Source: Microvirga sesbaniae (GTDB lineage Bacteria; Pseudomonadota; Alphaproteobacteria; Rhizobiales; Beijerinckiaceae). Taken from it: a DNA stretch of 64,000 nucleotides. The notes under the pieces are model-generated. The model was not told where the DNA came from. It ran no database searches and saw only the letters and a program-made list of their open reading frames with translations. Positions 25,800 to 32,828 of the stretch are shown here, piece after piece. Both the position numbers and the translations under genes were made by a program. The stretch spans positions 62,001 through 126,000 of the forward strand of contig NZ_JAMXFJ010000013.1 of the NCBI RefSeq assembly GCF_025460805.1. The letters are read 5' to 3'. The first letter of the stretch is position 1; every line of letters starts with the position of its first letter.

Positions 25800-26396
25800 C
25801 TACCGTGTCATGGGCTCTCCGGTCTGAACCGGCAGCATGAGGTGTTCGTAGGGCGTGTCCGGCCACATCACATAGGGCTGCGCGGTGTCGGGCTTCGGGG
25901 ATCTGGGATAGCCCTCCATCATGCCCTTGGCTCCGACGACCATGACATGCGGGCCGGTCTCGACCCAGTTGTTGTTGGGTTCCGGCTTTTGGGCATAGGG
26001 ATCGGTGTTGCTGGCATCGGTGCCGCCGGACAGCATGTACATGAAGCCGACCTTGTTTCTCGGCGGCTCCTTCTTCTCGAACCAGGCCTGGGCCCACTCC
26101 ATGGCATTCTGGTCGCCGCACATAGGATCGGGTCCGGGCGAGTTCGGATTGTCCGCCAGACAGGTGAAGCCGTTCGTCCCCTTGCGGACGACGCGGGTCT
26201 TCCCGTCCGGCGCGACGTCGATGATGGTCGCGTCCTTGGCGACGGCCGGCGGCGCCGCCGTCATGGCGCTCCTGATGATGTCCTCGTCGCTCGTGGAGCC
26301 CGCCATGCCCTGGTGCTGGGCGGACGCGACGCCGCCGAGGGCGAATGTCGGGATGAGGCTGCACGCGATCCAAGCGAGAGCGTGATGCCTGTTCAT
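25800..26396 (-). CDS. Secreted protein of unknown function
   Basis: A 198-residue protein with a signal peptide ending near GVASAQHQ, so it is periplasmic or secreted. The mature part has an Asp/Lys-rich segment, FTCLADNPNSPGPDPMCGDQNAMEW (two cysteines that could pair), VGFMYMLSGG and NNWVETGPHVMVVGAKGMM. The pattern is that of conserved secreted proteins annotated as hypothetical in many proteobacteria; I cannot assign a function. AGGAGGTGA, an almost perfect Shine-Dalgarno, lies just upstream of the ATG, so it should be translated efficiently. Confidence 0.7.
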   Translation of the reverse strand: MNRHHALAWIACSLIPTFALGGVASAQHQGMAGSTSDEDIIRSAMTAAPPAVAKDATIIDVAPDGKTRVVRKGTNGFTCLADNPNSPGPDPMCGDQNAMEWAQAWFEKKEPPRNKVGFMYMLSGGTDASNTDPYAQKPEPNNNWVETGPHVMVVGAKGMMEGYPRSPKPDTAQPYVMWPDTPYEHLMLPVQTGEPMTR

Positions 26397-26526
26397 GGCT
26401 CACCTCCTGTGGCTGGGCGACCGGCCTGCCCATTCTACTCCCATCGCGCCGCCCTGGGGAGGCACCATGGGGAGGCATCGCGTCCGGGAGCATGCACGCC
26501 TCTGCCCGGACGATTTGAGCCGCGAC

Positions 26527-26551
26527 GGAACCCGCTCCGCTCCGACCGGTT
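26527..26551 (+). promoter_or_regulatory. Weak EcfG-like promoter
   Basis: GGAAC at 26527-26531, a 16-base spacer and GGTT at 26548-26551, one base from GGAAC-N16-CGTT. It lies 25 bp before the start of the 70-residue gene below. It is seen as a near match only. Confidence 0.3.
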
Positions 26552-26576
26552 TGTTGAGGGCAACCGGAGGCCTATC

Positions 26577-26789
26577 ATGGCGCAGACGCTTCGAGACTTC
26601 CTGAAACGGGTCGAGAACCTTCCTCCCGATACCCTGCTCTGCGTGGCCGAGGTGGACGAGGCGTTTGCCGCGCACGTCGAGGAGATCGAGATCGTCGAGG
26701 ATGCCAAGTCGCAGAACCGGAAGGCGGAGGGGACCGAAGCGGTCGAGCTCGGCAACGGTCACCAGAGGGTGGTGGTGATCCGCTGGTGA
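26577..26789 (+). CDS. Small hypothetical protein (70 aa)
   Basis: A 70-residue acidic protein starting MAQTLRDFLKRVENLPPDTL and ending GNGHQRVVVIRW. GGAGG lies six bases before the ATG at 26577, which is why the gene is taken to start here although the frame is open far upstream. It has no signal peptide or membrane segment. The shape (amphipathic start, acidic middle, beta-strand end) suggests a compact folded domain; no family is recognised. Its stop codon lies inside the first unit of an 11-bp tandem repeat. Confidence 0.6.
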   Translation: MAQTLRDFLKRVENLPPDTLLCVAEVDEAFAAHVEEIEIVEDAKSQNRKAEGTEAVELGNGHQRVVVIRW

Positions 26790-26821
26790 CCCGCTGGTGA
26801 TCCGCTGGTGATCCGCTGGTG
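26778..26821 (+). repeat. Four-copy 11-bp tandem repeat
   Basis: ATCCGCTGGTG is repeated at 26778, 26789 (as ACCCGCTGGTG), 26800 and 26811. Each unit contributes a TGA. Since 11 is not a multiple of three, the successive TGAs fall in all three frames. The first of them (26787-26789) is the stop of the 70-residue gene. Confidence 0.9.
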
Positions 26822-26945
26822 ATCTTGGAGCTTCGCGTCCGACCCTGGAAAAACACCCTGATCTTGGCCGCAACAATTCGCCCCCGCCGCCATTGATGTC
26901 CCGGGAAAACGGTTCCTGCCGGCCTGCGGCTCTCTCCTGAAGGTG

Positions 26946-26970
26946 GGAGCTCCCCGGTCCGGCCGTCGTT
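26946..26970 (+). promoter_or_regulatory. Weak EcfG-like promoter
   Basis: GGAGC at 26946-26950, a 16-base spacer and CGTT at 26967-26970, one base from the EcfG consensus. It lies 34 bp upstream of the 48-residue gene at 27005. It is seen as a near match only. Confidence 0.3.
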
Positions 26971-27004
26971 CCGTCCCGGCACGACAACCAGTCAGGATCT
27001 CACC

Positions 27005-27151
27005 ATGACGAAAAACATCCCAGGCTCGCGCACGAACCCTGAGGGCATCCCCCAGGAAGGCCATGGCGGCTCGAATGGACGCGGAACGCAGCACCAGCAG
27101 GGCAAGGACGGCAACGGCGCCCAGAAGCGCCAGCAAGAGAAGACATCATGA
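27005..27151 (+). CDS. Very small hydrophilic protein (48 aa)
   Basis: A 48-residue frame, MTKNIPGSRTNPEGIPQEGHG at the start and rich in Gly, Gln, Asn and Lys throughout, with no hydrophobic core. CAGGA lies seven bases before the ATG. Its stop overlaps the ATG of the next small gene (ATGA at 27148-27151), which strongly supports both being translated. The composition is that of hydrophilin-like, intrinsically disordered stress proteins. No named family can be assigned. Confidence 0.6.
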   Translation: MTKNIPGSRTNPEGIPQEGHGGSNGRGTQHQQGKDGNGAQKRQQEKTS

Positions 27152-27378
27152 GCAGCACCGGCAATCGCAGCCATCCGAACGAGACCCGCATCGCGGGTCG
27201 TCCGAAGGACGACAAGGCTCACGGCGATGCGGGCGGCAAGCCCGAGTTCGACAAGCCCGAGATCGGCAAGCAGGGCGGCGCAACCCATCAGGAGAGCCGC
27301 GACCACAACAAGCACAACAATGCCGCGCAGAGCGGTCACGCGCCGCAGAAGCACAGCCCGGCGCAGGAAAAGCACTGA
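27148..27378 (+). CDS. Small hydrophilic disordered protein (76 aa)
   Basis: A 76-residue protein with no hydrophobic stretch, rich in His, Lys, Gly, Asn and Gln. It contains ETRIAGRPKDDKAHGDAGGKPEF and ends with alternating His and Lys. The His content (about nine residues) could bind metal. It overlaps the preceding 48-residue gene by four bases, so the two form a bicistronic unit. The composition resembles desiccation- or stress-linked hydrophilins; this is inference from composition, not homology. Confidence 0.65.
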   Translation: MSSTGNRSHPNETRIAGRPKDDKAHGDAGGKPEFDKPEIGKQGGATHQESRDHNKHNNAAQSGHAPQKHSPAQEKH

Positions 27379-27431
27379 GCGGCCCGATTCAAGCGTAGCC
27401 GTTCTGCGTCAAACGGGTATGATCCCGTCCG

Positions 27432-28250
27432 ATGACGGGATCGACCCTGAAAGCTTTCTGGGGCGCAGGCCTCGGGATCGTCCTGACGATCCCGGCCGGC
27501 TGGGCGCAGCCCCTTTCGCCGGCACGACGGTTGCCGGGCTGCCTGGCCGAGGCCCGGCCCGACCGGCTCCAGACCCTGTCCCCGGAGGGTGATCTCGTTC
27601 TCGCCTCGGGTCTCCTGGCCCGGCTCGCCGGCATCCGGCTTCCCGACGAGGGACCGCACCGCGTGGCGGCCTTGGCCCGGCTGCGGGCCTGGGCGGACCA
27701 GCCCATCCTCATCCAGGCCGCCGCCGGTCCGGACCGCTGGAGCCGCGTTCCCGCCCGCGTCCGGTCCTCCGGCCAGACCCCTCCGGCCGAATGGAGTCAT
27801 GCCCTCGTCGAGGCCGGCATCGCCATGGTGGATGCGGGGCTCGACGATCCCTTCTGCCAGCCCGAACTGCTCGCTTTCGAGGCCGCCGCCCGCGAAGGAC
27901 GCCTTGGTCTTTGGGCCGATGACCGCTATAAGCCCGTGGACGTCAATGAATCCGAGCGCCTGCGGGACCGAATCGGGAGCTTCGTGCTGGTCGAGGGTCG
28001 CGTCAGGAGCATCGGGGAGCGCGCGCAACGCACCTATTTGAATTTCGGGGGGCACTGGGCAGAAGACTTCACGATCATCATCCCGAGGAAGACCTGGAGG
28101 CAGATGTCGGACCGCGGCATGGGCGCCGAGGCGCTCAAGGGTCGGCGAATCCGGGCCCGAGGCATTTTGCAGCCTTGGCAAGGGGCGGCCCTCTCCATTG
28201 TCATACCGGATATGATCGAGCGCCTCGAAGGCGGTCGCCTGCCACGATGA
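27432..28250 (+). CDS. Staphylococcal-nuclease-like (thermonuclease family) protein
   Basis: A 272-residue protein with an N-terminal signal (VLTIPAGWAQ). A SNase/TNase-like domain follows, with LARLAGIRLPDEG in place of the usual RLxGIDxPE and a C-terminal EAAAREGRLGLWAD block. The first conserved motif keeps Arg but departs from the standard catalytic pattern, so nuclease activity is uncertain. A second OB-like segment, GSFVLVEGRVRSIGERAQRTYLNFG, follows and may bind nucleic acid. It is followed 6 bp later by the M48 protease gene, so the pair is an operon of envelope proteins. Confidence 0.7.
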   Translation: MTGSTLKAFWGAGLGIVLTIPAGWAQPLSPARRLPGCLAEARPDRLQTLSPEGDLVLASGLLARLAGIRLPDEGPHRVAALARLRAWADQPILIQAAAGPDRWSRVPARVRSSGQTPPAEWSHALVEAGIAMVDAGLDDPFCQPELLAFEAAAREGRLGLWADDRYKPVDVNESERLRDRIGSFVLVEGRVRSIGERAQRTYLNFGGHWAEDFTIIIPRKTWRQMSDRGMGAEALKGRRIRARGILQPWQGAALSIVIPDMIERLEGGRLPR

Positions 28251-28256
28251 ACGAGC

Positions 28257-29681
28257 ATGAGCATCACACGTCCGACAGGTAGCTTCAGAGGTCTCGCCAC
28301 CGTCATGCTCGGCGCCATGCTTGCAGGGTGCACCGGCTTCGGCGGGGACGTTTCGCTGCCCGCCAACGCGCCCCGGGTGATCGGCCCGGACAGAGACCGG
28401 GACCATATCAGGCTCGTGAGGGCCTTCGGGGGCGAAGGCCGGGCGCCCCAGCTCCAGCAGATGCTCACCGATGTGACCAACCGGCTCGTCATGGCCACCG
28501 ACCGGCCCGACGAGGCCTTCCAGGTGACGATCCTGAACTCGCCCGTGGTCAACGCTTTCGCCCTGCCGAATGGGCGCCTCTACGTGACCCGCGGGCTTCT
28601 TGCGCTCGCCAACGACACGTCCGAGGTGGCGGCCGTTCTGTCCCACGAGATCGCCCATGTCACCCTTCGCCACGCGTCCCAGCGCAGCGAGCTGCAGGCC
28701 CGCTCGGAGCTGATCGAGCGCGTGGCCGAGAACGTGCTGAACGACGCCGAGGAAGCCGCCGTGGCGCAGAGCCAGGCCCGTTCGACGCTGGCGAGCTTCT
28801 CGCGGGCCCAGGAGCTCGAGGCGGACCGGACCGGCGTCAAGGTGCTGGCCCGGGCCGGGTTCGATCCCTACGGGGCCTCGCGCTTCCTGACCGCCCTGGG
28901 ACGCTCGGGCACGAGTTCCGACAGTTCGACCGCGGAGCGGAACGCCTCGCACCCGCGCACGGACGACCGGGTGGCCCGGTCGCTCCAGGCGGCCCGGCGC
29001 ACGGGGATGCAGGGCACCGGCGAGACCGGACGCCTCGCCTATCTCACGGCCCTGGACGGGCTCTCCTATGGGGACGACCCGGCCGACGGGGTCGTGAAGG
29101 GCCGCCGCTTCATCCATTCGAGGCTCGGCGTCGCCTTCGAGGCGCCGGAGGGCTTCACCCTGGAGAACACCTCCCAGGCCGTGCTCGGCGCCTCGAGCGA
29201 CGGCGAGCGTCGTCTTCTGTTCGATGCGGCCGACACGCCGGAGGGGCAGAGCCTCGAGGATGTGCTGCGCTCCACCTGGACCGACACCCTCGAACCCGGC
29301 ACCCTGACCACCGGAACGGTGAACGGCCTGCCGGTGGTCACCGCCCTGTCCAACGGCAAGGAATGGACCTTCCGCCTCTCGGCCATCCGGATCGGCAGCA
29401 CCACCTACCGGCTCATCATGGCGACCCGGGGCAACAGGGGAGACCTGGAGGCGATCTTCCAGCAGACCCTCAACAGCGTCCGGCAGGTGCAGCCGGACGA
29501 GGCCCGCCGGATCAGGCCGCTCAAGATCCAGATCGTCACGGCCCAGCGCGGCGACACGGCGCAGTCCCTGGCGGCCCGGATGCCGGTCGACCGGGCGCTC
29601 GAGAAGTTCCTGCTCCTCAACGGGCTCGCCGGGAACGACGCCCTCAAGGTCGGCGAGCGCTACAAGATCGTCGTGGAATAG
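28257..29681 (+). CDS. M48-family metalloprotease lipoprotein
   Basis: A 474-residue predicted lipoprotein. The signal ends in the lipobox MLAGC. The zinc site HEIAH is near residue 137 with the downstream Glu in RAQELEADRTG. This is the BepA/LoiP-type layout of periplasmic proteases that police outer-membrane protein assembly. The C-terminal ~70 residues (IVTAQRGDTAQSLAARM to GERYKIVVE) look like a LysM-type peptidoglycan-binding module. The family and location are firm; the actual client proteins are unknown. A 47-bp palindromic repeat begins 17 bp after the stop. Confidence 0.88.
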   Translation: MSITRPTGSFRGLATVMLGAMLAGCTGFGGDVSLPANAPRVIGPDRDRDHIRLVRAFGGEGRAPQLQQMLTDVTNRLVMATDRPDEAFQVTILNSPVVNAFALPNGRLYVTRGLLALANDTSEVAAVLSHEIAHVTLRHASQRSELQARSELIERVAENVLNDAEEAAVAQSQARSTLASFSRAQELEADRTGVKVLARAGFDPYGASRFLTALGRSGTSSDSSTAERNASHPRTDDRVARSLQAARRTGMQGTGETGRLAYLTALDGLSYGDDPADGVVKGRRFIHSRLGVAFEAPEGFTLENTSQAVLGASSDGERRLLFDAADTPEGQSLEDVLRSTWTDTLEPGTLTTGTVNGLPVVTALSNGKEWTFRLSAIRIGSTTYRLIMATRGNRGDLEAIFQQTLNSVRQVQPDEARRIRPLKIQIVTAQRGDTAQSLAARMPVDRALEKFLLLNGLAGNDALKVGERYKIVVE

Positions 29682-29694
29682 GCCTGCCGGGTCC

Positions 29695-29745
29695 TAAAGC
29701 ATCGGACCCAAAAGTGGACTTGCACTTTTGGGATCCATCCGATGC
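29695..29745. repeat. Family A palindromic element, copy 1
   Basis: TAAAGCATCGGA ... TCCGATGC with a nested inner stem CCCAAAAGTG / CACTTTTGGG and loop GACTTG. The 51 bases from 29695 to 29745 are identical to 60441-60491. It lies downstream of the M48 gene. Two-level hairpin structure and several copies suggest a mobile or REP-like element. Confidence 0.85.
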
Positions 29746-29760
29746 GTTCTTCTTGGATGA

Positions 29761-29863
29761 GAGCATCGGTCAGAACGGAAAACTGGGAACCGGTTTTGCG
29801 TGAAAAGATGCTCCACGCCAAAAGCCTGAAGCATCGGGCGTGAGGTCGAGTCCACGTCCGATT
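29761..29863. repeat. Degenerate relatives of the family A palindrome
   Basis: Two decayed copies lie next to copy 1. GAGCATC at 29761-29767 pairs with GATGCTC at 29807-29813 around an AAAACTGGGAACCGGTTTT core. A second remnant, GCATCGGGCG to ACGTCCGAT, spans 29831-29863. Together with copy 1 they fill most of the gap between the M48 and rpoH genes. Confidence 0.6.
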
Positions 29864-29930
29864 GGGTAAAAATGAAAGCGGCGAGCCGGTCACCAGCTCA
29901 CCGCGTGCATGTCCTGCGAACCCGGACCCG

Positions 29931-30803
29931 TCAGACGAAGGCGCCGGAGGCCTGGGGGTACTTCTCCACCAGGGCGCGCTTGAGCTTCTCCAGAGCGCGG
30001 TTCTCGATCTGGCGCACCCGCTCCTTGGAGATTCCGAGCCGGTCGCCGAGGAATTCTAGGGTCACCTGCTCGTCGTCGAGGCGGCGCGCGCGCAGGATCC
30101 GCAATTCACGCTCGTTGAGGACCTCGAGCGCCTGCTGCAGCCAGCGTACCCGGCGCTCGGTATCGATGACGTCGCTGACGCTCTCGTCCGGCAGCGGGCT
30201 GTTGTCGACCAGGAACTCGACGCGCTCGGCGGAATTGCCCGGATCCGCGTCCAGGACCGGGGCGTTGAGGGAGGTGTCCGGCGCGGACAGCCGGGCGTCC
30301 ATGAGGGCGACGTCCGCCTTCGAAACCCCGATCGCCTCGGCGATCTTTTCGTGCACGTCGGAGGAGATGCGCTCTTCGCCGCCGCGGGTCAGGCGGGCGC
30401 GCAGGCGACGCAGATTGAAGAAAAGCGCCTTCTGAGCGGAACTCGTTCCGCCGCGAACGATTGACCAATTGCGAAGGATGTAATCTTGCACGGAGGCACG
30501 GATCCACCAGGTCGCATAAGTCGAGAAGCGGACCTCGCGTTCGGGCTCGAACCGGGCGGCGGCTTCGAGAAGACCCACGTGACCTTCCTGAACCAGGTCG
30601 GCCATGGGCAGGCCGTAGTGGCGGAAACGGGCTGCCAGCGCGATGACGAGGCGCATATGGGCAGCCGTCAGTTGATGAAGTGCCGCTTCGTCGCCGGCCT
30701 CTTTCCAGCGCACGGCAAGTTGATGCTCCTCGTCTCTTTCGAGAAAAGGTGCATTCATGGCTGCGCGGACGAACCGGCGGCGAACCCCTGAGATTTCTCC
30801 CAT
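29931..30803 (-). CDS. rpoH: RNA polymerase sigma-32-type factor (RpoH2-like)
   Basis: A 290-residue alternative sigma factor. Region 2 contains DLVQEGHVGLLEAAARFEPEREVRFSTYATWWIRASVQDYILRNWS, and the RpoH-box-like region follows with QKALFFNLRRLRARL. Region 4 (LEFLGDRLGISKERVRQIENRALEKLKRAL) recognises the -35 element. It directs transcription of heat- or oxidative-stress genes. The ~290-residue length and sequence fit the second RpoH of rhizobia. GGGAGAG lies six bases before ATG 30803. A near-consensus EcfG promoter sits 26 bp upstream. Confidence 0.9.
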   Translation of the reverse strand: MGEISGVRRRFVRAAMNAPFLERDEEHQLAVRWKEAGDEAALHQLTAAHMRLVIALAARFRHYGLPMADLVQEGHVGLLEAAARFEPEREVRFSTYATWWIRASVQDYILRNWSIVRGGTSSAQKALFFNLRRLRARLTRGGEERISSDVHEKIAEAIGVSKADVALMDARLSAPDTSLNAPVLDADPGNSAERVEFLVDNSPLPDESVSDVIDTERRVRWLQQALEVLNERELRILRARRLDDEQVTLEFLGDRLGISKERVRQIENRALEKLKRALVEKYPQASGAFV

Positions 30804-30829
30804 TGTGTGCTCTCCCTTGGCAGAGACAC

Positions 30830-30854
30830 AACGAGCGAGGCCAGGAAAAGTTCA
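30830..30854 (-). promoter_or_regulatory. Candidate EcfG-type promoter of rpoH
   Basis: On the minus strand TGAAC (30854-30850), a 16-base spacer and CGTT (30833-30830), one base off GGAAC-N16-CGTT. It ends 27 bp before the rpoH start. Control of rpoH2 by the general-stress sigma factor is known in rhizobia, so the position is sensible; use here is inference. Confidence 0.45.
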
Positions 30855-30916
30855 CTTCCAACAGCCAAGTTTTGCGAAATAGATTCCTGCTGGTGAAAAA
30901 CAAGGCATCCGGCCAC

Positions 30917-30945
30917 AAAAAAGCCCGGCAAAGGCCGGGCTTTTT
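30917..30945 (-). terminator. Rho-independent terminator of carD
   Basis: GCCCGGC and GCCGGGC form a stem around a four-base loop, flanked by six A and five T so that it can terminate in either direction. It lies 23 bp beyond the carD stop and upstream of rpoH on the same strand, so it insulates rpoH from carD transcription. Confidence 0.9.
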
Positions 30946-30967
30946 CGAAAGGCGGGAGCACCCGCGA

Positions 30968-31552
30968 TCAGGCGGCCTCTTCCTGGAGATCGTCACCCTC
31001 GCCCTCGCCGTCGGCCTCGGCGCCCTTGGCGCGGCGCGGCGACTTGGCAAGGCTCTGCTCGATCAGCTTGAGGGCTTCCGTGTCGGTGATCTTGTTCACG
31101 GCGGCGATTTCGCGCACGACGCGGTCGAGAGCGGATTCGTAGAGCTGGCGCTCGCTGTAGGACTGCTCGGGCTGGGCCTCGGAGCGGTAGAGATCGCGCA
31201 CGACCTCGGTCACGGCGATCAGATCGCCGGAATTGATCTTGGCCTCATATTCCTGAGCGCGACGCGACCACATGGTGCGCTTCACGCGGGCACGACCCGT
31301 CAGAACGTCCAGGGCCTTTTGGACCAGGGCCGGCTCGGCAAGCTTGCGCATGCCGACACTGGAGGCTTTACCGGTCGGAACCCGAAGGACCATCTTGTCC
31401 TTGTCGAAGGAGACCACGTACAGCTCCAGTTTGAAACCAGCGATCTCCTGCTCTTCGATGGCCGTGATGCGGCCGACACCGTGAGCGGGATAGACGATCG
31501 CTTCACCGGACTTGAACCCAAGGCGCGGGGCGGACTTCTTGGCGGTTGTCAT
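30968..31552 (-). CDS. carD: CarD-family transcriptional regulator
   Basis: A 194-residue protein that binds RNA polymerase beta subunit and stabilises open promoter complexes. The RNAP-interacting Tudor-like domain is at the N-terminus (FKSGEAIVYPAHGVGRITAIEEQEIAG). The helical DNA-binding part contains RVKRTMWSRRAQEYEAKINSGDLIAVTEVVRDLYR, with the conserved Trp. The C-terminus is charged and flexible. The ATG at 31552 is chosen because the conserved sequence starts right after it and AGGAGG lies upstream; the frame is open to 31609. It ends at a strong terminator. Confidence 0.92.
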   Translation of the reverse strand: MTTAKKSAPRLGFKSGEAIVYPAHGVGRITAIEEQEIAGFKLELYVVSFDKDKMVLRVPTGKASSVGMRKLAEPALVQKALDVLTGRARVKRTMWSRRAQEYEAKINSGDLIAVTEVVRDLYRSEAQPEQSYSERQLYESALDRVVREIAAVNKITDTEALKLIEQSLAKSPRRAKGAEADGEGEGDDLQEEAA

Positions 31553-32123
31553 GCGAGAGAGGCCTCCTTGCATGGTCCTCGCTTGGCAGCGAGGAAGCTG
31601 TGGTTCCACCGGGCAGGGACCCAGGGGAACGAGGATAGGATTCGAGTGTCGCGGAACTTGACTATTCCGCTCGTCTCCCTGATGTAAGCCAGCGGCTACA
31701 AACGCTCATACCCTTGACCAAGGCAGCAACGCTCCCTTAAGTCAAAGGACGCGAATCTTTGCTTCATTGTGTGAACCGCCGGTCTGCGGGGACGGTGCAC
31801 GGCTTGAGCGCAAGCGACGGCATTTGCGGACCCTATCACAGTCCGGCCGAAAAAGCAAAAATATTCCAACGGATAGCGTAAAGAGCGCCCGTTTCGGGCC
31901 GCGCCGGAGGGCTGACGCAACGTCCGGCAAAGCGGTTCCGGTTTTCCACTCCGAACGAATCGTTCTCGGGAAAGAGCGGTCAGGCGCCCTCCCGGTGTCC
32001 CGCAGCAGGGTCGGGTCTCGAGCCCATCCTGCCGCCCCGGGGGCGTCCGCGACCCGAACGATGTGCCGATTCAAGAAATGAGCATCGGACCCGAGAGTGG
32101 GTCCACTCTTCACGTCCGGTGCT
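31553..32123. other. 571-bp intergenic region between carD and fdxA
   Basis: It holds the carD leader and, at 32082-32122, a family A palindrome next to the fdxA stop. The open frames across it have no conserved sequence or ribosome-binding site. No RNA gene or riboswitch was recognised. A minus-strand TTGGTC with TAGCCG 17 bases on (about 31694-31722) is a weak possible carD promoter. Confidence 0.5.
32082..32122. repeat. Family A palindromic element, copy 2 (at fdxA stop)
   Basis: GCATCGGAC and GTCCGGTGC form the outer arms, and GAGAGTGG / CCACTCTT the inner stem. Reading on the minus strand, TAAAGCACCGGA begins with the TAA stop codon of fdxA. It probably forms the 3' end hairpin of the fdxA mRNA. 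Confidence 0.75.
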
Positions 32124-32462
32124 TTAGTCGCCGTCGCCCGGATTGGCCGAGAAATACGTCTCGAACTTGCCCGCTACCCCGTCGAATTCCTTCGCGTCGG
32201 CGGGCGGATCCTTCTTGATGGTGATGTTGGGCCAGCTCTTGGCCATGTCTGCATTGAGCTTCAGCCAATGCTCGAGGCCGGGCTCCGCATCGGGCTTGAT
32301 GGCCTCGGCCGGGCATTCCGGCTCGCAGACGCCGCAGTCGATGCACTCGTCGGGATGGATGACGAGCATGTTCTCGCCCTCGTAGAAGCAATCGACCGGG
32401 CAGACCTCGACGCAGTCCATGTATTTGCACTTGATGCAATTTTCAGTGACGACGTAGGTCAT
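32124..32462 (-). CDS. fdxA: Ferredoxin FdxA (7Fe type)
   Basis: A 112-residue electron carrier of standard length. Cysteines 9, 12, 17 and 21 with Cys25 and a second set 40, 43, 46 and 50 ([11 protein letters not shown]) provide a [3Fe-4S] and a [4Fe-4S] cluster. The C-terminal half is the alphaproteobacterial FdxA extension. It lies between carD and the S4-protein/helicase genes, an order I recall as conserved in Hyphomicrobiales. The stop codon coincides with the edge of a palindromic repeat. Confidence 0.94.
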   Translation of the reverse strand: MTYVVTENCIKCKYMDCVEVCPVDCFYEGENMLVIHPDECIDCGVCEPECPAEAIKPDAEPGLEHWLKLNADMAKSWPNITIKKDPPADAKEFDGVAGKFETYFSANPGDGD

Positions 32463-32512
32463 GAAGGGTCCTTCGAAGGTCTTTCGGCAGATGAGAACAA
32501 CGCGCCGCCGCT

Positions 32513-32815
32513 CTAGCGGTTGTCGGGGTCGCTGACAAGCGCCGCGTTGGCCTGGTTGAGTTCTATGTAGAGCTGCCTTGCTTCCGTTGCAGGACCCCGG
32601 CGCTCGCCCAGGCTCTCGACCCGGACCACCACGGCGGTCCGGGGCAGCGCGACGGTCACCACGTCGCCGACGGCCACCGCCTTGGCGGCGTTATCGGTGC
32701 GCTGGCCGTTGAGCCGGACGAAGCCGCTCGTCACCAGCTTGGCGGCGAGCGTCCGGGTTTTCGCGAAGCGCGCGAACCACAGCCACTTGTCGAGCCGCTG
32801 CCGGTCCTCACGCAT
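32513..32815 (-). CDS. S4-domain RNA-binding protein (Hsp15-like)
   Basis: A 100-residue protein with an S4 RNA-binding domain at residues ~6-60: [33 protein letters not shown]. This is the pattern of Hsp15, which binds stalled 50S subunits carrying nascent chains. The start is ATG 32815; a GTG at 32824 is in frame but GAGGG lies only one base before it and eleven before the ATG. It starts 14 bp after the helicase stop, so the two are probably one transcript linked to RNA handling. Confidence 0.85.
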   Translation of the reverse strand: MREDRQRLDKWLWFARFAKTRTLAAKLVTSGFVRLNGQRTDNAAKAVAVGDVVTVALPRTAVVVRVESLGERRGPATEARQLYIELNQANAALVSDPDNR

Positions 32816-32828
32816 GCGCGTCACGCCC

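Noticed and set aside
26778..26821. CRISPR-like array
   Set aside because: The units are 11 bp, directly adjacent and without spacers.
31767..32081. 104-codon frame in the carD-fdxA gap
   Set aside because: There is no ribosome site and no recognisable protein features; it overlaps the edge of a palindromic repeat region.
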